Shown: positions 9,015 through 17,332 of the stretch, one piece after another | How positions within the stretch are numbered: position 1 is the stretch's first letter | Layout: each line of letters opens with the position of its first letter | DNA from: Succinivibrio dextrinosolvens | Lineage (GTDB): Bacteria; Pseudomonadota; Gammaproteobacteria; Enterobacterales; Succinivibrionaceae | NCBI RefSeq assembly: GCF_011065405.1 | Contig: NZ_CP047056.1 | Span: 2,316,747-2,380,746 of the forward strand | Direction of reading: 5' to 3' | DNA: 64,000 nucleotides | Notes under the pieces: generated by a model | What the model saw: only the letters and a program-made list of their open reading frames with translations | What the model was told of the DNA's origin: nothing | Database searches by the model: none | Program-made: the position numbers and the translations under genes

Positions 9015-10631
9015 TTAACAGACCACTTCATAAGCCGTAATCTTTCTTATTTCGTTTGTGCCGTCAAATACAGCTGCAATCTGGAGCAGCTCTCTATTTT
9101 TAAGATCCTCTGTACCGTACTCTTTATCCTTAATCTGGTTTACAGCATCCTCAAGAAGAGAATTAACATCATGACCATCATTTGAGTACTTAAGTTCAAG
9201 AATGATCCTTCTTTTATCAAGATTTATTAGAATATCACTTCTTCCTTTGAAGTTGTGCTGTTCCGCTCTGACATCACATCTTAAGCCTGAAAGATACATT
9301 TGAATCAAAGCTCTTAATATAGATTCATTCTCCACAGGATATTTGTCATATGGAATAGTTGCCAGTACACTGTTTAAGTGACTGATAATTTCATCTACTG
9401 TTCCATTCTCAAGAATAATATCAGCATCAAAAAAACTTTCTAATTTATCTGAATTGAAGAATTTTTGTGATAGCAGAGAATTTAAAGCCGCTTTTACTTC
9501 TCTGTTTGCTGTTCCAAGTTTAACTCTGCGTGGTGCTTTTATTTCTGATTTTAAGGTTAGATACCCAGTCTGACACATCAGAACATTCTCATTCATCTCT
9601 GGCAGAGAGGTTGGGTTCATAAAATCATCATAATGGATATTAATTTCAGATGTCTGGAATTTTTCAATATCAATTTCATGAGATTCCATGTAATTCTTTA
9701 GAATTGACGGAATTCCTCCTGCTTCATACCAGTAATCACCAAAACTAACACGCTGTTTCTGAGATATGGACTGAAGAAAATTGTTTACGGAATAGGTTGA
9801 AAATACCTTTCTCTCGTAGAACTCATCAAAACAGTAGCTGTCATAATGTTCAGCCATTTTATCTAGGAATTCTTCAATATCGGTGTCAGTTACCGATTCT
9901 GTGTCTATATGTTTCTCATAGCTTATACCAAGCTTCAGATAGTCAATATAGAATTTCTTAATCTCTTCTCTGGTAAAACCAATCATCTGTGAGAATGCAT
10001 GGTCGTAACTTAAATCTTTTATGTCAGAGCCAACAGAGAAAATAGAGACATCCTTTAATCTGGTGACACCTGTAATCGCAAGAAATTGTATTTGTTTCGC
10101 TCCTTTTAAAGCAGCATAAAACTCGCGAATGCAGGTTCTGAATTCCTCATATAATTTAGGTTTATTTATGTTGGCTGTCAGCTGACAGTCATATTCGTCA
10201 ATAAGAATTACAATTTGTCTATCCTTTAATGCTCTAAATAGTTCGGAAATAGCAAGATCTGGCTCCTTGCTTTTTACCTTTCCGTTGAGATTTAAATCAG
10301 AAGCAAATTCAGCTATTTTTTCTGAAAATATTTTTTTAAATTGTTCTACGTTGCTAGTTCGATATTTCAGAAAATTCAGATGAAGAACAGGGAAGGTATT
10401 CCGATTCCATTTATCATAAATCCAGGTATCCTTAAAGTAAGACTCAACTCCTTTTTCAAAAAGAGTTCCGATTGTATTTAGGGTTAAGGATTTACCAAAA
10501 CGGCGAGGACGGGAGAAGAAGACCCTTTTATAGGATTTAATAAGATTATAGATATATTCAGTTTTATCTATGTAAATAAAATTACTGTAAATAAAATCTT
10601 CAATATTTTCAGATTGAGCTATTTCTTTCAT
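9015..10631 (-). CDS. AAA-ATPase-like / PD-(D/E)XK nuclease-family protein (copy 1)
   Basis: A 538-residue protein with an N-terminal AAA-ATPase-like domain and a C-terminal PD-(D/E)XK-like domain (Pfam AAA-ATPase_like plus PDDEXK_9 architecture). Visible motifs: YIDKTEYIYNLI at the start, Walker-A-like SRPRRFGKSLTL (near residue 40), Walker B VILIDEYDCQL (near 145), TGVTRLKDVSIFS, and near the C-terminus GRSDILINL...IILELKYS, giving the Asp and Glu-x-Lys of the nuclease fold. The family is abundant in gut Bacteroidetes and some Proteobacteria, and its role is not established. No partner gene is adjacent. A paralogue lies at 49665-51284. All key motifs are intact. Confidence 0.88.
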   Translation of the reverse strand: MKEIAQSENIEDFIYSNFIYIDKTEYIYNLIKSYKRVFFSRPRRFGKSLTLNTIGTLFEKGVESYFKDTWIYDKWNRNTFPVLHLNFLKYRTSNVEQFKKIFSEKIAEFASDLNLNGKVKSKEPDLAISELFRALKDRQIVILIDEYDCQLTANINKPKLYEEFRTCIREFYAALKGAKQIQFLAITGVTRLKDVSIFSVGSDIKDLSYDHAFSQMIGFTREEIKKFYIDYLKLGISYEKHIDTESVTDTDIEEFLDKMAEHYDSYCFDEFYERKVFSTYSVNNFLQSISQKQRVSFGDYWYEAGGIPSILKNYMESHEIDIEKFQTSEINIHYDDFMNPTSLPEMNENVLMCQTGYLTLKSEIKAPRRVKLGTANREVKAALNSLLSQKFFNSDKLESFFDADIILENGTVDEIISHLNSVLATIPYDKYPVENESILRALIQMYLSGLRCDVRAEQHNFKGRSDILINLDKRRIILELKYSNDGHDVNSLLEDAVNQIKDKEYGTEDLKNRELLQIAAVFDGTNEIRKITAYEVVC

Positions 10632-10732
10632 TCTTATTTTTCCTATTCTCCTGTCAGATTATAACTTATGTATTGTGTATCTTTGAGGAATATAGTCATT
10701 TGTGATGGAAAGGAGAATTTGCAGATTTTTAT

Positions 10733-11221
10733 TTAATTTTTTAGGGAGCCGTCACTGTTAAGACCGACTCTGGCCGCATCAATTCCCTTTTCCGCTACAA
10801 TCTTTGCTGTAGGAGGCAGAGGTTTTGGCTTTCCGTCCTTATCCACGCTTACATATATAAAGTTAGCTTCGGTAACCAGATATCTGTCCACATGTTCATC
10901 TGAAGGGGAGACAATGAATTTCTTTACCCAGATTTCCATATGAACCTTTAGTGAAGTGTGTCCTACATGGGTACATTTACCGTAGCAGCAGACAATATCT
11001 CCTACAGCAACTGGCTTTAAAAATGACATTCCCTCAACCGCAACGGTTACCACTCTGCCTCCGGCGACCTCTCTTGCCAGCAGGGCTCCTGCTATATCCA
11101 TCTGTGACATGATCCAGCCACCGAAAATATCTCCAGCCGGATTGGTATCTCCTGGCATTGCCAGTGTTCTTAATAAAAGGTTCCCTACAGGAGGATGTTC
11201 TCTTTGTATGCAGTTATCCAT
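10733..11221 (-). CDS. yciA: Acyl-CoA thioesterase, YciA type
   Basis: A 162-residue hotdog-fold thioesterase that hydrolyses short- to medium-chain acyl-CoA in the cytosol. The family motif GDTNPAGDIFGGWIMSQMD (residues 24-42) includes the catalytic Asp, and VAVEGMSFLKPVAVGD follows the usual pattern. Typical length for YciA. Divergent from the squalene/phytoene-synthase-like gene, with only about 87 bp between the starts. No operon partner. Confidence 0.9.
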   Translation of the reverse strand: MDNCIQREHPPVGNLLLRTLAMPGDTNPAGDIFGGWIMSQMDIAGALLAREVAGGRVVTVAVEGMSFLKPVAVGDIVCCYGKCTHVGHTSLKVHMEIWVKKFIVSPSDEHVDRYLVTEANFIYVSVDKDGKPKPLPPTAKIVAEKGIDAARVGLNSDGSLKN

Positions 11222-11308
11222 GATATACTTTTACCCAAATCTTATTTTTATATTTTTTCTATTGACTGTATCATTATAGAAAATTTTGCGTGACGGGGTT
11301 TTTTCAAA

Positions 11309-12331
11309 GTGTTAACTGAAATTGATTTTTCTTCTCAGCAGGAACACCTGAAAAATGTTTCAAGAACCTTTGCTCTTACTATTCCAATGCTTCCTGATGC
11401 ACTGGTAGATTATATATCAAACGCTTATCTTTTATGTAGAATTGCTGATACCGTAGAGGATGATCCCAAAGCAGCGGTGGATAAAAAAATCTCCTGGTTA
11501 AAGTCCTTTTCTCTTTTCTGCAAGGAAGGCTTTAATGATGAAATGGAACTTTTAAAACTACACAAGCAGGCAGTTGATCTGGTTCATGACGGGGCTGTAG
11601 ACAAGGAATTTGATCTGATTTCCGATATGCCTGCCGTTATTAAAAGGACTCTTACCTATCCGGTAAAGATTAAAAATATTCTTTCCAGAGGAGTTTCCAT
11701 TCTTTCTTTGGGAATGTCCCGCTCCCTTGAGGGAACTGAGATTAAAGACCTAAATGATGTGGATCATTACTGCTATTATGTGGCAGGTGTGGTCGGTGAA
11801 CTTCTTGCGGCACTGTTCTATGAACACAACCATGATATCGACAGAAAAGAGCTGATGGCTCTCTCTGTAAGCTTTGGTGAAGGTCTGCAACTTACAAATA
11901 TTCTCAAGGATCGTCTCGTAGATAAAGACCGTGAGGCCTGTTTCCTGCCTATAAAAAAAGATGGTTCAAATGCATCCGAGGTCGTAAAAGAGTATCTAGC
12001 AATCTGTCAAGGTCACCTAGATGATGCCCTGAGTTTTATTCTCATGATCCCTACCAAAGAGTCGGGAATAAGATTATTCTGTCTACTCAATATTGCAATG
12101 GCTACTGCTACGCTGAAACTTCTAAGTGAAGCGGATGTGGCCGAAGACAGGAATGTTAAAATTTCCCGAAGAACCGTAAAAATACTTTATATTTTAAGTA
12201 AAATGGTGGTAAAGAATAATATTCTTACAAGAATGTTCTTTTCCTATATCAGTCGTGGGGTTAAAAGAGTAAAGCGTGACCCTCACGAACTGCGCAGCAG
12301 AGTTTCCTGCTGGGAAAGACTGCCTTTTTAA
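11309..12331 (+). CDS. Squalene/phytoene synthase family protein
   Basis: A 340-residue trans-prenyltransferase of the head-to-head class, which condenses two prenyl diphosphates. The first Asp-rich motif is in LLCRIADTVEDD (near residue 45-54) and the second in QLTNILKDRLVDKD (near 200). YCYYVAGVVGEL matches the conserved active-site helix. Both Mg-binding motifs look intact, so it should be active; whether it makes squalene, phytoene or dehydrosqualene cannot be told. The start is a GTG at 11309, with GGGG about 10 nt upstream. No desaturase, cyclase or other carotenoid/hopanoid gene is nearby. The downstream dsbA begins 14 nt after the stop, so they may be cotranscribed, although functions look unrelated. 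Confidence 0.85.
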   Translation: MLTEIDFSSQQEHLKNVSRTFALTIPMLPDALVDYISNAYLLCRIADTVEDDPKAAVDKKISWLKSFSLFCKEGFNDEMELLKLHKQAVDLVHDGAVDKEFDLISDMPAVIKRTLTYPVKIKNILSRGVSILSLGMSRSLEGTEIKDLNDVDHYCYYVAGVVGELLAALFYEHNHDIDRKELMALSVSFGEGLQLTNILKDRLVDKDREACFLPIKKDGSNASEVVKEYLAICQGHLDDALSFILMIPTKESGIRLFCLLNIAMATATLKLLSEADVAEDRNVKISRRTVKILYILSKMVVKNNILTRMFFSYISRGVKRVKRDPHELRSRVSCWERLPF

Positions 12332-12345
12332 TTAAGGATTTACTG

Positions 12346-12963
12346 ATGTTTAAGAATGCATTTAAAGTTTTTCTAGCTCTAACAGTCGGTGTGTTTTTAG
12401 TAAACAGTGTTTCTGCAAAGGAATACAAGCAGGGGACTGATTACAAGATTGTAACCGAGCATATCACCACTACTCCTCAGATCAGAGAGTTCTTCTCATT
12501 TTTCTGCTCCCACTGCTATGCTCTGGATCCAAGCTTTAATGAGATAAAAAAGGCTTTTGCCGGCAAGGCTGAGTATATCTATAATCCTGTAGGTGTTATC
12601 GGCGGTGACGCTGGAGTTGAAACCCAGAAAGCTTATGCTGTTGCCCTTAATTTAGGTATCGGCGAAGAATTAAGAGAGGAGCTTTTTGACAGAATTCATG
12701 TTAAAGAAAATTTCCCTGAAGGTCCTGAATATTTCACTGATCTTTTTGAAAGTCTGGGTGTTTCCAGGGAAAGATATGAGCAGGAGTCAAAATCCTTTAT
12801 TACGGCAGCTAAAATCTCAGAGTTCGACCGCTATGTAAAAGAGTGTGGAATTGAGGCAGTACCTGAGATTGTAGTCAACGGAAAGTATCTTGCCATGACA
12901 GATAATGTGGATACAGCTGAAGAATATATTGAGCTTATCGGATATCTTCTGACTCTTAAGTAA
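12346..12963 (+). CDS. dsbA: Periplasmic thiol:disulfide oxidoreductase, DsbA type with CSHC active site
   Basis: A 205-residue exported protein that introduces disulfides into periplasmic substrates. The signal peptide (about residues 1-24) ends VSA-K. The active site is FFSFFCSHCY, aligning with FFSFFCPHCY of E. coli DsbA but with Ser for Pro between the cysteines. The cis-proline loop AVPEIVVNG is present near residue 165. Length is normal. The dipeptide between the cysteines sets the redox potential in the thioredoxin fold, so this protein may be less oxidising than the E. coli enzyme. DsbB is not in the window. It lies 14 nt after the prenyl-synthase homologue. Confidence 0.9.
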   Translation: MFKNAFKVFLALTVGVFLVNSVSAKEYKQGTDYKIVTEHITTTPQIREFFSFFCSHCYALDPSFNEIKKAFAGKAEYIYNPVGVIGGDAGVETQKAYAVALNLGIGEELREELFDRIHVKENFPEGPEYFTDLFESLGVSRERYEQESKSFITAAKISEFDRYVKECGIEAVPEIVVNGKYLAMTDNVDTAEEYIELIGYLLTLK

Positions 12964-13095
12964 ATTCAAATAGTAAAAAGCTCGTGTATAGTAGACAAAA
13001 TCGCTCCTTGTAAAAAAAAGCTAAAAAGGCTCTTTGATTGAAAATTGAACGGATCTCGATTTAATTCTCAACTCTCTAATTTCTTTGTTTCAAGA
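12964..13095. other. Short intergenic region
   Basis: AT-rich sequence after dsbA with A tracts and no clear terminator or gene; it borders a Nudix remnant on the reverse strand. Confidence 0.4.
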
Positions 13096-13215
13096 TTATG
13101 GAGAAGGAGAATTATTTAGTTCCCTGACAATTGCTTGTTCTTTTGTCTCATTTGGTTCAACCTTGCCGCCAGGAAACTCCCAACCACCTTTTAAACTGCT
13201 CTTGTTTGAGCAGTT
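13096..13215 (-). pseudogene. Nudix (MutT-type) hydrolase remnant
   Basis: The reverse strand from about 13215 down to a stop at 13096-13098 reads KGGWEFPGGKVEPNE followed by TKEQAIVREL. This is the start of a Nudix box (G-x5-E-x7-RE), the pyrophosphohydrolase motif of MutT-like enzymes. The reading frame stops soon after REL, before the E-x2-E-x-G part needed for metal binding. The upstream part of the gene is missing and abuts the 3' end of the ATPase gene at 13215. It is therefore a roughly 40-codon relic. Confidence 0.7.
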
Positions 13216-14600
13216 TAACCTAATTCAAATAAATCAGCTAAATCTATCAGATCAAGATTCTCGCTAGGAGAGATATCAAATCCAGATCTGGATATGAATA
13301 CATATTTGTATGGATTCAATTCTGTAGATTTTACCTGTTCAATCTCTTTGTAAATAATTGCTTTTGAAATCCTAGCTTTTCTAAACTTAACTTCGTAGAA
13401 AACGTAACCTTTTTCATCAAGAGTTACAACGTCAAATTCTCCATTCCTGTGATTGACTGGATCATCATAATAATATTTGCCGATTTTTTCTATAACGGGA
13501 GATATCTGTCCAATCTGATTCTTCCTTATGAGATACTGTCTGCAGATGGTTTCGAAACGGTGCGGAACGTAGTCTTCCTCAAAATTTTGAGCGATGTACT
13601 TGTTGTAGAATACATCCTCATCCATTATTTTTTGCTGCGATGAATATTTAAAAATATATCTGTAGTAAAAGAGAGAGAGATTGTCACAGATACTATAATG
13701 TTTTTTTTTCTTGTTGTTCTCGTCATTAATAGGGGAGCTTTTTTCAACAATCTCCATTTTTATCAGTTTATTAAGTATATCTGCCAGAGTCGGACTACTT
13801 GTGACATGCGATTGAGACAGAATATCACTGAACTTGGAATATCCTCTTGATAGGGCATCAATAACTTCATTTGCATTGGTTATCTTGGCAATTTCTGATT
13901 TCAGATACATTGTTACTTCGTTCTCAAGTCGTGCCCCAGGTGCAGAGATAAGCTCAATAATATTTTCCTTAACTGTTTTTCTGTCATCTATAAGTCTGTT
14001 GTAGTAGGGGATTCCTCCAAATACAGAATAGATTCTGATCTTGTCTTCGGCTGAAAAATTTGGATAAAACAATGCAGAGTCATAGAAATCCATTTGCTGA
14101 AGATTTATGACAAGATCTACTCTGCCAAACAGTGGATTTGAGTGTTCAAGCAGGGATTTCATGATCTCAACATAAGAGCCGAGTATCACAATAGTGAGTC
14201 TGGATGTATCTCTGTACTGATCTAATTTTGCCTGCAGAATGCTATCCATGCCTTTTATTCCTTCCCTAAGATATGGATACTCGTCCAGCACTAAAACCAG
14301 TTTTTCGTCTTCTGCTGCTTTAAATAAATAATCTAAAACCTCTTCAATGGAATCTAAACCAAGTTTTGGAAGATTAAAATGTTCAGATAATAATTCACAT
14401 ATGGCATTTACATTACTTTTCTCTGACACTTGTTTGCATTCGTAGTATAAGGATTTCTTTTGACAGTCTTTCAAAGCCTGTTTTATCAGTTCGCTTTTTC
14501 CGATTCGTCTCCGTCCATATATTAGAGCAAAGCTCATTCTGTCATTGTTTAATTCATTTTCAAGCTGTTTTAACTGTCTAGTTCTGCCGATAAATTTCAT
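13215..14600 (-). CDS. ATPase with DUF234-like C-terminal nuclease-fold domain
   Basis: A 461-residue protein of the archaeal-type ATPase family (Pfam ATPase_2 with DUF234). The N-terminus FIGRTRQLKQLENEL precedes Walker A YGRRRIGKSEL (near residue 29) and Walker B LVLVLDEYPYL (near 108). A winged-helix-like middle (RGYSKFSDILSQSHVTSS) is followed by a C-terminal motif GEFDVVTLDE...YVFYEVKFRK, which fits a PD-(D/E)XK core. Function is unknown; such genes behave as mobile or defence-like singletons. The ribosome site is weak (GAG about 10 nt upstream) and the start lies right next to a large inverted repeat. No partner gene. Confidence 0.85.
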   Translation of the reverse strand: MKFIGRTRQLKQLENELNNDRMSFALIYGRRRIGKSELIKQALKDCQKKSLYYECKQVSEKSNVNAICELLSEHFNLPKLGLDSIEEVLDYLFKAAEDEKLVLVLDEYPYLREGIKGMDSILQAKLDQYRDTSRLTIVILGSYVEIMKSLLEHSNPLFGRVDLVINLQQMDFYDSALFYPNFSAEDKIRIYSVFGGIPYYNRLIDDRKTVKENIIELISAPGARLENEVTMYLKSEIAKITNANEVIDALSRGYSKFSDILSQSHVTSSPTLADILNKLIKMEIVEKSSPINDENNKKKKHYSICDNLSLFYYRYIFKYSSQQKIMDEDVFYNKYIAQNFEEDYVPHRFETICRQYLIRKNQIGQISPVIEKIGKYYYDDPVNHRNGEFDVVTLDEKGYVFYEVKFRKARISKAIIYKEIEQVKSTELNPYKYVFISRSGFDISPSENLDLIDLADLFELG

Positions 14601-14603
14601 TTT

Positions 14604-14717
14604 TTTTACTCGATTTATTTCGACTCTATTCTATCCGAATTAAACTAATTATAGACTTTAATTTTTGCTTTGCAAAAATTACTCGTTTGTAATTGAGTCG
14701 GTTTTATTCGAGTAAAA
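14604..14717. repeat. Large imperfect inverted repeat upstream of the DUF234-type ATPase
   Basis: The outer arms at 14604-14626 and 14695-14717 match at 18 of 23 positions, with the ends TTTTACTCGA and CGACTC perfectly paired. At the centre is a perfect 9-bp hairpin AATTTTTGC-TTT-GCAAAAATT (14660-14680). The whole structure starts 4 nt upstream of the ATPase start codon. It could be a small mobile repeat end, an operator, or an mRNA structure controlling translation. Confidence 0.6.
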
Positions 14718-14747
14718 TTAGAATTCTGGATAACCAAAGCGTTATAC

Positions 14748-14906
14748 TTCAATTTGAATCTCTCCTTCGGAATCTGTATAAATCTGATTGCAAAGAATCT
14801 ATCCTATCAGCTTGATGACTGCATTTATAACAGAAACCTAGGACTGAATGTTGTGACCGATGCTATTGACTGGAGTTATCCTGATAGAAGCTTTAAGAAT
14901 AGGTGA
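14748..14906 (+). pseudogene. Unassigned coding fragment
   Basis: A plus-strand frame open for at least 53 codons ends with TGA at 14904-14906. Text such as NLGLNVVTDAIDWSYPDR looks coding, but no start codon with a ribosome site and no family is recognised. It is probably the 3' end of a decayed gene. The assignment as coding is tentative. Confidence 0.35.
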
Positions 14907-15095
14907 TTAAAGAATGGTCCCATAAACAGAAGTGCTATGGCGATAACACCGAACAGATTCTTTCTGTAACGAAATTTATCCTGGATGACACCAAAGAATG
15001 GATGATAGCAAAGTGCAATCAGAGACATTGCTGAGAATACAAAGCCTGACTGAGTTTCATCAGACGAGCAATATCCTTAAGCCATATAGGAAGAA
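14895..15095 (-). pseudogene. Remnant of a LacY-type (oligosaccharide:H+ symporter) MFS transporter
   Basis: The reverse strand encodes LPIWLKDIARL, then, after a frameshift, DETQSGFVFSAMSLIALC, HPFFGVIQDKFRYRKNLFG and IAIALLFMGPFFNHLF. This aligns with the first transmembrane helices of E. coli LacY, including the MFS signature loop G-x-x-x-D-(K/R) between TM2 and TM3 (here GVIQDKFRYRK). Only about 65 codons remain; the start and the other ten helices are missing. A dead fragment of a sugar transporter. Confidence 0.7.
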
Positions 15096-15136
15096 AGGTG
15101 GCAAATAGCCACCTTCCTGAAAATAAAAACAGATAG

Positions 15137-16093
15137 TTATTTGTTTTCTTTCTGGCTGCGGTAATCAGCTTCCATCTCATCTAATAGCTGATCTTTCTTT
15201 TCCCACAGTTCACGCAGATACATGGTGAAATCGTGTTTGAAGGTCTTGTCTTCAAGATAATTACCACGAAGACGGTCGTTCTTTTCTATGATTTCGATGT
15301 TTACATAAACATCCTTGATCTTTCCGAACATCATATCCATGAAAGCCCCCTTTGAGTTTTCAGGATAATAGAATGTGTTATTGAAAATGTACTCTACCTC
15401 GTCATAGATTTCTGTCAGGGCAACACCTAAAGATGCTGCCTTTGGAGGCATAAGGTGTCTGTAGGTTGATTTTGCTTTCTTTGCTTTTTCCGGTGTAAAA
15501 CGTGTACCTTCACAGAAGTTAATCAGTGATGAAGGGTATTTAATCAGATCCTTGCATACCTTCTTGGTGGTTTCAACATCCTTGGTTCTTAGAGCAGGAT
15601 TTTTCAATAACTTCTCTTTTGGATATCTGCGAAGAAAAGGCATGCCCAGAGTGTAGCATGCCAGACCTACAAAAGGAATATAGATAAGGTTCTGCTTCAT
15701 GAAGAACTTGGTGATAGGAATTCTTCCGCCATATACTGAGCAGATGAAAAGAATATCAAGCCAGCTGATGTGATTTGACATCACGATACATGTTTTACGG
15801 GTAGATGGAATATCATCTCCTGTAATATGCCATTTAATGTCATTTGTCAGCGCCATAAGCATTCTGTTGTTTATAACCCAGACCTTATAGAGGTAGTAAT
15901 TACAGTTGTCTACAAGTCGCAAAATGAAATCAAAAGGCAGAATAATCTTGACTATTCCAAGTATCAGAATTGGAGTCGCAATCAGGATTACATTTATTGC
16001 AATCAAGAGACTGTTGATAATAAACAACAGCGGGGCTGGTAAAAAAGACAGCATATTAATAGTTAACCTTATAAGTTGGATAATTGAGTTCAC
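15137..16093 (-). CDS. yihG: Inner-membrane lysophospholipid acyltransferase, YihG/PlsC type
   Basis: A 318-residue acyltransferase that transfers an acyl chain to lysophosphatidic acid or a related acceptor. Two hydrophobic segments occupy residues 1-60. The catalytic H-x4-D box is in VMSNHISWLDILF (near 108) and the substrate-binding FCEGTRFT motif is near 195. The regions VPFVGLACYTLGMPFLRRY-like and LMPPKAASLGVAL follow E. coli YihG closely rather than PlsC itself. It stands alone, transcribed away from ilvE. The precise acceptor is not known from sequence. Confidence 0.88.
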   Translation of the reverse strand: MNSIIQLIRLTINMLSFLPAPLLFIINSLLIAINVILIATPILILGIVKIILPFDFILRLVDNCNYYLYKVWVINNRMLMALTNDIKWHITGDDIPSTRKTCIVMSNHISWLDILFICSVYGGRIPITKFFMKQNLIYIPFVGLACYTLGMPFLRRYPKEKLLKNPALRTKDVETTKKVCKDLIKYPSSLINFCEGTRFTPEKAKKAKSTYRHLMPPKAASLGVALTEIYDEVEYIFNNTFYYPENSKGAFMDMMFGKIKDVYVNIEIIEKNDRLRGNYLEDKTFKHDFTMYLRELWEKKDQLLDEMEADYRSQKENK

Positions 16094-16259
16094 ATTCTAC
16101 CACTTTTTGAGCATAATTCTATTTTTGCAAAAAAAGGAACATAATATTAACTATGTTTCATTTTTTGAGATATAATCAAATTAGACTAAAAATTTTAGAT
16201 AAATTGCTTCATACCTTGATTTGTTTGGCAAATTTGGTTTTAGCAAGGTGATAGACTTT

Positions 16260-16275
16260 CTGAACTTATGTTCAG
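16260..16275. promoter_or_regulatory. Dyad in the ilvE leader
   Basis: CTGAAC-TTAT-GTTCAG is a perfect 6-bp inverted repeat about 27 nt before the ilvE start and just upstream of the AAAGGTGG ribosome site. It could be a protein operator or a small hairpin affecting translation. No attenuator leader peptide rich in Ile, Leu or Val was found upstream. Confidence 0.4.
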
Positions 16276-16301
16276 CAAAAATTAACTAAAGGTGGTTAAA
16301 A

Positions 16302-17231
16302 ATGGACTCAGATGCAACTAAGTATATATGGTTCAACGGAAAGATGGTTCCATGGGCAGATGCCAAGGTTCACGTAACTGCACATGCTCTGCACTACGGT
16401 TCTGCTGTATTTGAGGGTATTCGTGCCTATAAGACTGCAAAGGGCCCTCAGATTTTCCGTCTTAAGGAGCATATTGACAGATTATTTAACTCTGCAAAGA
16501 TCTACAGATTCCCTGTTGCTCAGACTAAAGAAGAGATTATGGACGCCTGTAAGAAGGTTATCACCGAGAACGGTCTTGAGTTTGGCTACATCCGCCCTCT
16601 GATTTTCATGGGTGAGGTTGGTCTTGGTGTTAAGTTCAAGAAAGGTGTTAATGCCGATGCTATGGTCTGTGCTCTTCCATGGGGAGCATACCTTGGGGAG
16701 GAGGGCTTAAAGAAAGGTATTAAGGCCTGTGTTTCCTCATGGCGCCGTCTTGCTCCAGATACTATTCCTACAGAGGCTAAAGCAGCAGGTAACTACCTGT
16801 CATCAATTCTGATTGCCAATGAATGCACCAACAATGGCTACACCGAGGCAATCGCTTTAGATTCAAACGGTTATGTTTCAGAAGGTTCAGGTGAGAACGT
16901 ATTCTTTGTAAAGGATAACGTAATCTATACCGCTCCAACTACAGCCGGTCTGCTTCCTGGTATTACCCGTGATGCAGTTATCAAGGTTGCTCAGGATTTA
17001 GGCTATGAGGTTCGTACTCAGCCTCTTCCACGCGAGTTTGTATACCTAGCGGATGAAATGTTCTTCACTGGTACTGCAGCTGAGATTACCCCAATTGCCT
17101 CAGTTGACGGTATTGATGTTGGTCAGGGCTACAGAGGTCCAGTTACCGAGAAACTTCAGAATGCATTCTTCGCAATTGTAAGAGGCGAGACTGAAGATAA
17201 ATACGGCTGGTTAACTCCTTGCAAAGCCTAA
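16302..17231 (+). CDS. ilvE: Branched-chain amino-acid aminotransferase
   Basis: PLP enzyme for the last step of isoleucine, leucine and valine synthesis, 309 residues. The early motif HYGSAVFEGIRAY and the PLP-lysine context EAKAAGNYLSS (Lys near residue 160) are intact, as is the late TGTAAEITPI loop. A strong ribosome site AAAGGTGG precedes the ATG. It is the first gene of ilvE-ilvD-ilvA, a tight biosynthetic cluster; ilvGMX and ilvC are not in this window. Confidence 0.96.
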   Translation: MDSDATKYIWFNGKMVPWADAKVHVTAHALHYGSAVFEGIRAYKTAKGPQIFRLKEHIDRLFNSAKIYRFPVAQTKEEIMDACKKVITENGLEFGYIRPLIFMGEVGLGVKFKKGVNADAMVCALPWGAYLGEEGLKKGIKACVSSWRRLAPDTIPTEAKAAGNYLSSILIANECTNNGYTEAIALDSNGYVSEGSGENVFFVKDNVIYTAPTTAGLLPGITRDAVIKVAQDLGYEVRTQPLPREFVYLADEMFFTGTAAEITPIASVDGIDVGQGYRGPVTEKLQNAFFAIVRGETEDKYGWLTPCKA

Positions 17232-17332
17232 TCTAAAAACTAAGACTGCTCCTTAAATGGAGCAGTTCCGTCTTTGAATACAAAATAACACATGCATCAG
17301 TAGAATTGCGCAGATAAAAAAGGAAACCGCAT

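Noticed and set aside
16094-16301. Ile/Leu/Val leader peptide attenuator before ilvE
   Set aside because: No short frame rich in branched-chain codons with a ribosome site was found.
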